DNA of 5,880 nt, taken from contig JAITSD010000018.1 in the NCBI GenBank assembly GCA_031288055.1, forward strand, positions 1-5,880, written 5' to 3'. A program made the translations under genes and the position numbers. Below are positions 1 through 5,880 of the stretch, one piece after another. The stretch comes from Candidatus Opitulatrix roisinitermitis (GTDB lineage Bacteria > Actinomycetota > Actinomycetes > Actinomycetales > Bifidobacteriaceae). How positions within the stretch are numbered: position 1 is the first letter of the stretch; every line of letters begins with the position of its first letter. The notes under the pieces were generated by a model. It made no database searches. It had not been told where the DNA came from and saw only the letters and a list, made by a program, of their open reading frames with translations.

Positions 1-1
1 A

Positions 2-298
2 ACAACTAATCTTTCGCTACCAAATGGGTTTGGCAGTTCAGCAACTGATATGAGTGGTATGTTTTGGGGGGCTTCATTACCAACAACTGGCTTTAGTTTA
101 CCTGCGGGGTTTGGCAGTGCGGCTCTAGACATGCAAGTTATGTTTAGAGATGCTAATTTACCAACAACGAACTTTATTTTGCCTAGTGGGTTTGGCAGTT
201 CGGCAACTAGAATGCAAAGTATGTTTTGGGATGCCACTTTACCAGATAATTTTGTTCTGCCTGCGGGATTTGGCAGTTCGGCAACTGGTATGGTAGCT
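2..298 (+). repeat. Tandem 81/81/78-bp coding repeats
   Basis: Units taken from each MF codon pair run 59-139 (81 bp), 140-220 (81 bp) and 221-298 (78 bp, one codon shorter). A partial unit lies at 2-58 and a degenerate one begins at 299. Conservation is visible in the DNA as well as the protein: tttggcagttc-ggcaact and atgttttggg recur nearly unchanged. This suggests fairly recent duplication or gene conversion. More units probably lie to the left of the window. Confidence 0.85.
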
Positions 299-499
299 AT
301 GTTTTGGGGGGCTAAACTAAACGGCGATATTGATTGGTCTGGCACAGATTTAACTGCTTCCGCAGCCCTTAAAGGTGATATGTTTAATGGCACAACTTGG
401 AACGGACATTTTGTACTGGCTCAAAATCAGGATTCGGTTGATTGGTTAATTGACGGGACTGGAGCTGATGCTACAAATGTTAAAATTAAAGGCAGTTAA
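2..499 (+). CDS. BspA/DUF285-like repeat surface protein, C-terminal part (5' end outside window)
   Basis: The reading frame is already open at base 2 and runs to TAA at 497-499, so the ATG at 50 is probably internal and 165 residues of a longer protein are visible. Most of it is tandem repeats of 26-27 residues with the pattern MFW-x-A-x-LP-x(2-4)-F-x-LP-x-GFGSSAT-x-M. The spaced Met-x-x-Met-Phe motif followed by a small-residue segment resembles the BspA-like leucine-rich / DUF285 repeats of bacterial surface proteins, although the usual Trp-Asp-Thr-Ser-Asn-Val stretch is replaced here by LPxGFGSSAT. After the last clear repeat comes a degenerate unit (GDMFNGTTW) and a polar tail ending KIKGS. 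No LPXTG motif, transmembrane helix or other C-terminal anchor is visible. By family it should be exported and act in adhesion, but the signal peptide would lie upstream. The family call is by motif likeness only. Confidence 0.7.
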   Translation, partial: TTNLSLPNGFGSSATDMSGMFWGASLPTTGFSLPAGFGSAALDMQVMFRDANLPTTNFILPSGFGSSATRMQSMFWDATLPDNFVLPAGFGSSATGMVAMFWGAKLNGDIDWSGTDLTASAALKGDMFNGTTWNGHFVLAQNQDSVDWLIDGTGADATNVKIKGS

Positions 500-551
500 T
501 TTTTTCCAACCCAACTTTTAGCGTTAAATTTATCATCTTGGACTGATAAAA

Positions 552-557
552 TATAAT
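552..557 (+). promoter_or_regulatory. Possible -10 element inside a TTATCA/TGATAA dyad cluster
   Basis: A perfect TATAAT lies at 552-557. The hexamer 17 bases upstream (TTTATC, 529-534) is a poor -35, so support is weak. The site is flanked by TTATCA at 530-535, TGATAA at 544-549 and TTATCA at 561-566. These form two overlapping inverted repeats: 529-535 with 544-550, and 544-549 with 561-566. A promoter here would give a leader of about 160 bases before the gene at 722. In AT-rich intergenic DNA a chance TATAAT is common. Confidence 0.25.
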
Positions 558-618
558 TTCTTATCAAATGTATTTGACAGTCTTTAAATAATGGCTATTT
601 CCTTATTTTATTTCTTTC

Positions 619-636
619 AGGACTGCTAGTCTTTTT
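619..636 (+). terminator. Weak terminator-like hairpin downstream of the repeat protein gene
   Basis: AGGACT (619-624) can pair with AGTCTT (628-633), with one G-U pair and a three-base loop (GCT). The stem runs directly into a T tract (632-636). The shape fits an intrinsic terminator for the upstream gene, but the stem is short and has only two G-C pairs, and the site is 120 bases past the stop codon. It could be chance. Confidence 0.3.
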
Positions 637-653
637 CGTTAACAAACTTTAAT

Positions 654-679
654 ATTTTCTAACAATTTTATTAGAAAAT
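654..679. repeat. 9-bp perfect inverted repeat, 8-base spacer
   Basis: ATTTTCTAA (654-662) and TTAGAAAAT (671-679) are exact reverse complements separated by CAATTTTA. The stem has a single G-C pair. It lies 17 bases before the T11 tract, so it is not a classical terminator stem for that tract. It may be a protein-binding dyad upstream of the promoter at 707-715, a weak RNA hairpin, or chance in AT-rich DNA. Confidence 0.4.
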
Positions 680-696
680 TATCAGGCTATTAACCG

Positions 697-715
697 TTTT
701 TTTTTTTGGAATAAT
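697..715 (+). promoter_or_regulatory. Putative extended -10 promoter with a T11 tract in the spacer
   Basis: Bases 707-715 read TGG-AATAAT: a TGn extension followed by a hexamer matching TATAAT at five of six positions. Six bases later comes the ATG at 722, so transcription could begin at or very near the start codon and give a leaderless mRNA. Eleven T residues (697-707) sit immediately upstream, where the -35/-10 spacer would be. No good -35 is seen at 686-693, which an extended -10 can tolerate. The only ribosome-binding candidate is GGA at 708-710, 11 bases from the start. Inferred from pattern only. Confidence 0.35.
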
Positions 716-721
716 TTTAGT

Positions 722-1345
722 ATGGAAATTAGGAAAACTAATATAGAAATTAGAAAAAATTGGAATAAGTTCTCGTTTAAAAAATTAGGAGCTGTGTTTT
801 GTTTATTTTTATTCGGTATAGTAACTTTTATAAGTGGTAATTTAGCTCAAGTTAATGCAGCAACTAGTTCAACAGTTTTACCAGTGGCTAAAGGCGGGAC
901 TGCGGCTACAAGTGCCTCAGCTGCTAGAAATAATTTACAAGCTGAATATACTGGCAATAAAATAACTTCTATTTCCTCGTCATCAAATGACACACAATAT
1001 CCTAGTGCTAGTGCAATTTGGAATTATGCCATGCCTAAAACTACCTACTATGGTTCCGTCACTAGTAATTACATGGTATTGTCCTGTAATCCAACTAACC
1101 TGCAAACTGTTTCAATTTGGGTGAGACCTGGAAGTAATGTTATACCTGCTAATACTACTATTAATTTTGGAACCCTACCAGTTGGTTGTAGACCCTACGG
1201 CAGTATTTACATTCCTATGTATGACAGCCATTCCTTTCGTTGGTACATAAGCAGCAGTTCTGGTGAAGTAATGTTGATCAACGACACAAACCAACAATTC
1301 TCTAGTAATTATAGTCGAGGTTTTAGTTGGCCTGCAAGTCGTTAA
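722..1345 (+). CDS. Sec-exported protein with phage tail-fibre-like motifs
   Basis: This complete 207-residue protein begins with a Sec-type signal peptide: a Lys/Arg-rich n-region (1-21), a hydrophobic core (about 23-38) and a likely signal peptidase I site after VNA (44-46). No lipobox, later membrane helix or sorting signal is seen. The mature part starts with LPVAKGGTAATSASAARNNL (53-72), very like the LPVSKGGTGAT-type segment of phage tail-fibre proteins. Next comes ITSISSSSNDTQYPSASAI (81-99), another segment type I associate with phage tail and baseplate proteins. The C-terminal part, with IPANTTINFGTLPVGCRP (141-158) and SSSGEVMLIND (178-188), resembles beta-rich receptor-binding tips. 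C122 and C156 could form a disulphide. The ATG at 722 is the first start after the in-frame stop at 650-652. Its role is unknown; an adhesin derived from or convergent with a phage fibre is my inference. Confidence 0.75.
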   Translation: MEIRKTNIEIRKNWNKFSFKKLGAVFCLFLFGIVTFISGNLAQVNAATSSTVLPVAKGGTAATSASAARNNLQAEYTGNKITSISSSSNDTQYPSASAIWNYAMPKTTYYGSVTSNYMVLSCNPTNLQTVSIWVRPGSNVIPANTTINFGTLPVGCRPYGSIYIPMYDSHSFRWYISSSSGEVMLINDTNQQFSSNYSRGFSWPASR

Positions 1346-1352
1346 TGTATTG

Positions 1353-2420
1353 TTACAGCCGCCTATTTAAGCAACCAAAAAGATTTTCCAAAATTAAAAG
1401 CGTTTGAGCGTTAGTTTTAATTCGACGACGAGCAATATTTATCTGATTAATACACCATAAAAGTCTGGGCAAAGCAATTTCATCAGCCGCTTGATTAATT
1501 GACTGTTGTAAATTATAATTTATTAAATTATCTGTTAAAGCGGTTTTAGCCACAAAAATATCGCGGTAAAGCGTTAATAAAGCAATTAATAATAAATCTA
1601 ATTCATCCTTTTTAATGCGAGTGGCTTGTCTTTTTTTATCTGCACTAGCAATATCAAGTTCTAGAACAGCTATTTTGCCTGCGTCTACAGCTTTTTTTTC
1701 CACCGCATCAGCTAAAAAAACCGCATCTGGAAAATTAGTAATATTTATAACCTGTCGCAAAATTTGACTTCTGGCTTCCAATAACTGGGGGTTTAAAGCA
1801 TACCTTTTAGCTAAACCAATATGATTACCTGCCACTCTAGCAGCAGTCATAGCCAAAGTTTTTGACACTCTATATTCTTTAATTAAATAATCAGCAATAG
1901 CCTGACTAGATGGTGATTTTAACTCTATTTTAGAACAACGAGAGCGAATTGTAACCAACACATCTCTGGGATTTGTGGTGCATAAAATCCAAATTATAAA
2001 ATCATCAGGCTCCTCTAATTTTTTTAAAAATAAATTTGCCGCTTGATCAGACATTCTATCAACATCTTCAATAATAAATATTTTATAAGGAGATGACACT
2101 GGATAAGTTTCAGATTCAAGTAAAATTTGTCTAATATCAGCCACTGAATATTCTGGCTTTTGCGTAGACATAAAATTAACATCAGAATAAGTGTTATTGA
2201 TAATAGCTTGGCAAGTAGGGCAATTAGTTTCATTTTCGCCACAATCATTTTTACCACACTCTAAAGCAGCGGCAAAAGCTTTAGCTAAAGTGGTTCGTCC
2301 GCTGCCTGGCGGGCCTGTTATTAACCAAGACTGTGGCATATATTTATTGTTGTTTTTAACTATTTTTAATAAAGTATTAACTGCATCAGTTTGATCTATT
2401 ATTTTATCCCAAAGTAACAT
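1353..2420 (-). CDS. holB: DNA polymerase III delta' subunit (clamp loader)
   Basis: This 355-residue AAA+ protein is of normal length for delta', the clamp-loader subunit that helps load the sliding clamp onto primed DNA. Visible motifs, in order: Walker A-like GPPGSGRTT (36-44) with Arg where the nucleotide-binding Lys normally stands; a Cys cluster C55, C60, C67, C70 fitting the zinc module of the family; a Walker B-like segment FIIEDVDRM (115-123); a sensor-1-like CTTNPRD (147-153); and the SRC motif (160-162) that supplies the arginine finger. The Arg-type Walker A matches what I recall of actinobacterial delta', and delta' subunits need not hydrolyse ATP. The single P-loop domain and lack of a long tail argue against DnaX (gamma/tau). 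The ATG at 2420 is preceded by a weak AGG at spacing 6. It is the last gene of the topA-tmk-holB set, 24 bases after tmk. Confidence 0.9.
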   Translation of the reverse strand: MLLWDKIIDQTDAVNTLLKIVKNNNKYMPQSWLITGPPGSGRTTLAKAFAAALECGKNDCGENETNCPTCQAIINNTYSDVNFMSTQKPEYSVADIRQILLESETYPVSSPYKIFIIEDVDRMSDQAANLFLKKLEEPDDFIIWILCTTNPRDVLVTIRSRCSKIELKSPSSQAIADYLIKEYRVSKTLAMTAARVAGNHIGLAKRYALNPQLLEARSQILRQVINITNFPDAVFLADAVEKKAVDAGKIAVLELDIASADKKRQATRIKKDELDLLLIALLTLYRDIFVAKTALTDNLINYNLQQSINQAADEIALPRLLWCINQINIARRRIKTNAQTLLILENLFGCLNRRL

Positions 2421-2444
2421 TCTATGCCTAATTAATCAATCTTT

Positions 2445-3254
2445 TTAATCAACTGACAAATTAGCCTTTCCGCTATCCGAAACCAATAATTTGGCTTTTA
2501 ATGAATCGTAAAACTGCAAAAACTCTTCAATCACACTTTGGTGAACTCGTTTAATATCAGCTTTGCCATCAATTATATGCCAACGATTTAATTCATCAAC
2601 TAATTTTTTATTATTAAATTCACTTGAACTTATTTTATCATTATAGTTTATTTGATTAAACTTGTCTGAATTATCTTTAGCCAAATCCAAATATTTTTGA
2701 CGAATTTTATTATGAAAAGTTATATCTTGTGTTTCAAATCTATCATATTTTGTACCAGTATTTTGCTTAGCTAAAGCTAAAGCATTAACCGAATTTTTAT
2801 CTATTAAAAAAGTTATATCTGGCAATAAACCATTTGTGGCAAACATATTTAAATTATAAATTGATTCATCGCTCAAACCAACTGTTTGGCCTTGATAAGC
2901 CACCGAAGAATCAAAATATCTATCTGTAATAACTGTTTTACCGGCTTTTAAGGCTGGCCAAATCACATTGTCTACATGATAAGATCTATCGATAGCAAAT
3001 AGCAAAGCCTGGGTTTTAGCAGTTATGGCGTCTTTAGATGATTTAGATTTACGATGCATAACTATTTGGCGAATTTCTTGCCCAAAACTAGAACCCCCAG
3101 GTTCAAAAGTTAAAATAGTTGATTTATCAAAATTGCGTTTTGCCCATTCATAAAAAAGTTCAGCTTGGGTAGATTTACCTGTGCCATCGCCCCCCTCAAA
3201 AGAAATAAATAAACCTCTTGATAATTGTTCCGATTTAATAAAATATTTATTCAC
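2445..3254 (-). CDS. tmk: Thymidylate kinase
   Basis: Cytosolic dTMP kinase, phosphorylating dTMP to dTDP with ATP for dTTP supply. The P-loop is EGGDGTGKST (20-29). EPGG (51-54) follows, but the usual preceding Arg (REPGG) is Phe50. AIDRSYHV (87-94) and DRYFDSSVAYQG (111-122) are the typical substrate-binding blocks, and GTKYDRFE (167-174) marks the LID region. At 269 residues it is clearly longer than the usual 200-220: there are 14 residues before the first beta strand, an Asn/Lys/Ser-rich insertion at about 200-222 before RWHIIDG, and a polar C-terminal tail after about 250. The start is GTG, the only conventional start codon ahead of the P-loop. It lies one codon (GAA) after the topA stop and in the same frame, so translation probably depends on coupling to topA. 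Confidence 0.92.
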   Translation of the reverse strand: MNKYFIKSEQLSRGLFISFEGGDGTGKSTQAELFYEWAKRNFDKSTILTFEPGGSSFGQEIRQIVMHRKSKSSKDAITAKTQALLFAIDRSYHVDNVIWPALKAGKTVITDRYFDSSVAYQGQTVGLSDESIYNLNMFATNGLLPDITFLIDKNSVNALALAKQNTGTKYDRFETQDITFHNKIRQKYLDLAKDNSDKFNQINYNDKISSSEFNNKKLVDELNRWHIIDGKADIKRVHQSVIEEFLQFYDSLKAKLLVSDSGKANLSVD

Positions 3255-3257
3255 TTC

Positions 3258-5834
3258 TTATGATTTAGAACGCTTAATAGCTAAAAGCTCATATGCTTCA
3301 TCAGCTGTCATTTTAGCAATATCTTTATCTTTCGGCACAGACACATTAGTTAAACCGTCAGTTATATAAAGTCCAAATCGACCATTTTTAGCCGACACAA
3401 TTTTACCAGTTTCTGGATCTGCTCCAAAAATTTTTAAATTAGCTAAAGCTGAAGTTTTTCTACTGCGTGTTTTAGGACTATCAATTAATTCAATAGCTTC
3501 ATCCAGCGTTATAGAAAAAATTAACTCTTCGCTAGCTAAGGAGCGACTCTCGCCCGCTGCCTTAATATATGGTCCAAATCGACCATTTAATGCCACTATA
3601 TCAGCTTTTAATTTAGGATGCTGACCAATAACTCTAGGCAAAGTTAAAAGCTTTAAAGCTTCTGGTAAAGTGATTTTATCCGGATCCATATTTTTAAATA
3701 AACCAGCTGTTTTAGGTTTAACTTTTAGCCCGTCCGGAATAACTTCAGAAATATATTGCCCCCATTTACCTTTTTTAATAATTATTTCATAACCCGATTT
3801 AGGGTCTTTACCTAATTTTCTATCAAGTTGTTGATTTTCAGATAAAAGCTGCTTCGCCAAATCTAAGTTAACTTCACTAGGCGGTATATCATCAGGCACT
3901 GACACCCTTAAAGGCGTTACGCCATCAGGCATTTTCTTTGTGCTATCCTCAAAAAAGGAACCGTATCTACCATGTCTTAAAACTATACCATCGCCTAATT
4001 CTAATGTATTAACTTCTCTAGCATTAACTTCATTCAATTTTTCAACTAAATTATGTAAACCTTTTTGTCCTATATTATAATAAAAATTAGCCAAATATTT
4101 TTTGCCGTCTTGTTTACCAGCTGCTATTTCATCTAATCCCTTCTCCATACTAGCGGTAAATTGATAATCTAATAATTCTGGAACTTGATTTTCTAAAAGA
4201 CTAATCACTGCAAAAGCTGTCCAAGTCGGAATTAGCGGATTGCGAACCTGGTTAATATAACCCCTTTTACGCAAAGTGGAAATTGTCGAACTATATGTGG
4301 AAGGACGACCTATAGAAAGTTCCTCTAATTCTTTAATCAAAGAAGCTTCAGTATAACGAGCTGGTGGACTAGTATTATGTTTTTTAGCTTCTAGTTGACC
4401 CTCATCAAACTTATCAGCTAATTCTAAATTAGGCAATTTTTGATTAGTATTATCAGCTACTGATAAATTATTTACATCTTGTATATCGCCGTAAATTAAC
4501 AAAAAACCTTTATCTGTTATAGTTGTGCCAGAACTTATAAATACAGCATTATCTTTTTGTATTTTATAAGTTATAGTTGTGCCTTTAACATCATTCATTT
4601 GAGAAGAAATTGTGCGATTAAATATCAAATTATAAAGTTTTTTTTCAAAATCACTTACCGTGCTTGGTAACTTATCAGGTTCAACAAACATTTCGCCAGC
4701 TGGCCGAATAGCTTCATGAGCTTCCTGGGCATTGGCTGATTTAGTTTTATAAACCCTTGGATTAACCGGTAAATTGTTTTCTCCAAATTTATTTTTAGCA
4801 TAAACTCTAGCCGCATTAATAGCTTGACTAGACAAAGTAGCTGAATCGGTTCTCATATAAGTTATAAAACCATTTTCATAAAGACTTTGAGCAGCCGACA
4901 TAATACTAGATACCGAAGCTGACAACCTTTTTGAAGCATCTTGTTGTAAAGTTGATGTGGTATATGGTAAAGACGGCTTGCGAGTATAATTTTTAGAAAC
5001 TTTATCAACAATTTCAAAAGGGGATTTAGAAGCTTTTAAATCAGTGGCTAGTTTAGTGACAATATCTTTAGTTAAATGATAAACCACTTTACCTTGACCA
5101 GAAATTAGCTTACCAGAACTATCAAAATCTTTAGCTGTGGCAATAGGTTTTTTGCCAACTTCCGCCAATTTAGCCGTAAAGGGTTGAGTTATTTTATCTT
5201 GTTTAGAAAAAGATACTAAAATATCCCAAAATTCAGCCACCGTAAACTGAAATCTCTGTCTCTCCCTATCAACAATTAAACGAGTAGCTGCACTTTGAAC
5301 TCTACCTGCTGAAAGGCCGCGTTTAATTTTTCGCCATAAAAACGGTGAAAGTTCATAACCAAAAAGCCTGTCCAAAATACGCCGGGTTTCTTGAGCTGAA
5401 ATTAAATTAATATTTAAATCACGCGTATTTTTTAAAGCCTGAGTAATTGCTTGTTCAGTTATTTCTTGAAAAACCATTCTTTTAACTGGCACCTTTGGTT
5501 TTAATTCCTCCACCAAATGCCATGAAATAGCTTCACCTTCTCTATCCTCATCAGTAGCTAAATAAAGTTCGTCAGCTTCATCTAATTGTTTTTTAATATC
5601 TTTAACAGTTCTTTTTTTGCCCTTTAAAACAGCATAATAAGGTTCAAAATTATTGTCTAAATTAACCGCAAACTTTCCAAAAGGGCCTTTTTTCATATTC
5701 GCAGGCAACTCTGAAGGCACGGGTAAATCGCGAACGTGTCCCACACTAGCCACCACGTTAAAATTATTAGGCAAAAAAGAAGCTATTTTTTTAGCTTTAG
5801 CCGGTGATTCAACAATTACTAATTTTTTTACCAT
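3258..5834 (-). CDS. topA: DNA topoisomerase I (type IA)
   Basis: An 858-residue type IA topoisomerase, which relaxes negative supercoils by transient single-strand cleavage through a 5'-phosphotyrosine. The N-terminal TOPRIM domain shows LVIVESPAKAKKI (5-17, catalytic E9) and TDEDREGEAISWH (94-106, metal-binding D95, D97, E99). The active-site Tyr is Y326 in FITYMRTDS (323-331), with R328 beside it. EAHEAIRP (371-378) and IGRPSTYSSTI (508-518) are further core motifs. The C-terminal part lacks the Cys4 zinc ribbons of E. coli TopA; the whole protein has no Cys. It instead carries four Toprim_C-type repeats centred on HGRYGSFF (621-628), KGKWGQYI (688-695), NGRFGPYI (750-757) and NGRFGLYI (817-824), as in Actinobacteria. 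The ATG at 5834 is the first start after an in-frame TAG 12 bases upstream. No Shine-Dalgarno is seen. It is the first gene of the operon with tmk and holB. Confidence 0.97.
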   Translation of the reverse strand: MVKKLVIVESPAKAKKIASFLPNNFNVVASVGHVRDLPVPSELPANMKKGPFGKFAVNLDNNFEPYYAVLKGKKRTVKDIKKQLDEADELYLATDEDREGEAISWHLVEELKPKVPVKRMVFQEITEQAITQALKNTRDLNINLISAQETRRILDRLFGYELSPFLWRKIKRGLSAGRVQSAATRLIVDRERQRFQFTVAEFWDILVSFSKQDKITQPFTAKLAEVGKKPIATAKDFDSSGKLISGQGKVVYHLTKDIVTKLATDLKASKSPFEIVDKVSKNYTRKPSLPYTTSTLQQDASKRLSASVSSIMSAAQSLYENGFITYMRTDSATLSSQAINAARVYAKNKFGENNLPVNPRVYKTKSANAQEAHEAIRPAGEMFVEPDKLPSTVSDFEKKLYNLIFNRTISSQMNDVKGTTITYKIQKDNAVFISSGTTITDKGFLLIYGDIQDVNNLSVADNTNQKLPNLELADKFDEGQLEAKKHNTSPPARYTEASLIKELEELSIGRPSTYSSTISTLRKRGYINQVRNPLIPTWTAFAVISLLENQVPELLDYQFTASMEKGLDEIAAGKQDGKKYLANFYYNIGQKGLHNLVEKLNEVNAREVNTLELGDGIVLRHGRYGSFFEDSTKKMPDGVTPLRVSVPDDIPPSEVNLDLAKQLLSENQQLDRKLGKDPKSGYEIIIKKGKWGQYISEVIPDGLKVKPKTAGLFKNMDPDKITLPEALKLLTLPRVIGQHPKLKADIVALNGRFGPYIKAAGESRSLASEELIFSITLDEAIELIDSPKTRSRKTSALANLKIFGADPETGKIVSAKNGRFGLYITDGLTNVSVPKDKDIAKMTADEAYELLAIKRSKS
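3354..4022 (-). repeat. Toprim_C-type repeat region of TopA
   Basis: This stretch encodes residues 605-827, the four C-terminal repeats that in related enzymes bind DNA and support strand passage. The last two repeats share a 17-base identical segment (gtccaaatcgaccattt on the plus strand, at 3371-3387 and 3572-3588), coding for the NGRFG-x-Y core in the same codons. The first two repeats are more diverged. Confidence 0.75.
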
Positions 5835-5840
5835 ACAATA

Positions 5841-5849
5841 ATACTAACA
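5841..5849 (-). promoter_or_regulatory. Candidate extended -10 for the topA operon
   Basis: On the minus strand, 5849-5841 reads TGT-TAGTAT: a TGn extension and a hexamer matching TATAAT at four of six positions. It ends six bases before the topA ATG, the same spacing as at the gene starting at 722, so it would also give a leaderless transcript. No convincing -35 is visible in the remaining bases to the window edge. The real promoter may lie outside the window. Confidence 0.2.
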
Positions 5850-5880
5850 TATTGCCAACCTAAGTAATTTTTAAAGATAA

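Noticed and set aside
2..298. CRISPR-like array
   Set aside because: The repeated units are in frame, 78-81 bp long and translate to a protein repeat; there are no short repeats with unique spacers.
654..707. Intrinsic terminator formed by the 654-679 inverted repeat plus the T11 tract
   Set aside because: The stem is almost all A-T and is separated from the T tract by 17 bases, and there is no G-C stem next to the tract.
1033..1345. Target (variable region) of a diversity-generating retroelement
   Set aside because: Such systems occur in CPR genomes and the 3' end is Asn-rich, but there is no reverse transcriptase, template repeat or clear C-type lectin signature in the window.
2191..2394. 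Plus-strand open frame within holB
   Set aside because: It lies wholly antisense to the conserved Walker A and Cys-cluster part of holB, resembles no family I know and has no start signals.
3258..5834. Alternative genetic code (UGA as Gly or Trp)
   Set aside because: The long conserved genes contain no in-frame TGA, conserved Trp positions use TGG, and all five stops are TAA, so the standard bacterial code is sufficient.
5653..5841. Plus-strand open frame antisense to the topA start
   Set aside because: It mirrors the conserved TopA TOPRIM coding sequence; its apparent GTGKS is a by-product of the reverse complement. The short plus-strand frame at 3181-3369 over the topA/tmk junction is dismissed on the same grounds.

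Overview
The window is AT-rich bacterial DNA. It holds a conserved three-gene replication operon on the minus strand (topA, tmk, holB) and, converging on it from the plus strand, two genes for apparent cell-surface proteins. All five stop codons are TAA, and no in-frame TGA interrupts the 858-codon topA, so UGA recoding (codes 4 or 25) is unlikely. The topA-tmk-holB order, the Cys-free TopA with a Toprim_C-type repeat tail, and the delta' Walker A motif with Arg in place of Lys all recall Actinobacteria. The AT-rich composition and the style of the surface proteins suggest a Candidate Phyla Radiation genome, perhaps Saccharibacteria. This placement is inference and moderate at best.

Layout. 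Bases 2-499 are the 3' end of a gene made of 26-27-residue BspA/DUF285-like repeats. Bases 500-721 are intergenic, with small inverted repeats, a perfect TATAAT, a weak terminator-like hairpin and an 11-base T tract placed just upstream of an extended -10 element. Bases 722-1345 encode a 207-residue protein with a Sec signal peptide whose mature part reads like a phage tail-fibre or receptor-binding segment. After a 7-base convergent junction, the minus strand carries holB (2420-1353), tmk (3254-2445) and topA (5834-3258), with intergenic gaps of 24 and 3 bases.

The operon products serve chromosome replication: TopA relaxes negative supercoils, Tmk supplies dTDP on the way to dTTP, and delta' is part of the clamp loader. 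The two plus-strand genes probably make exported adhesion-type proteins. The most interesting points are the exported tail-fibre-like protein, the T11 tract in its putative promoter (possible phase variation), and the single TAA codon that keeps topA and tmk, which share one reading frame, from being a fusion.
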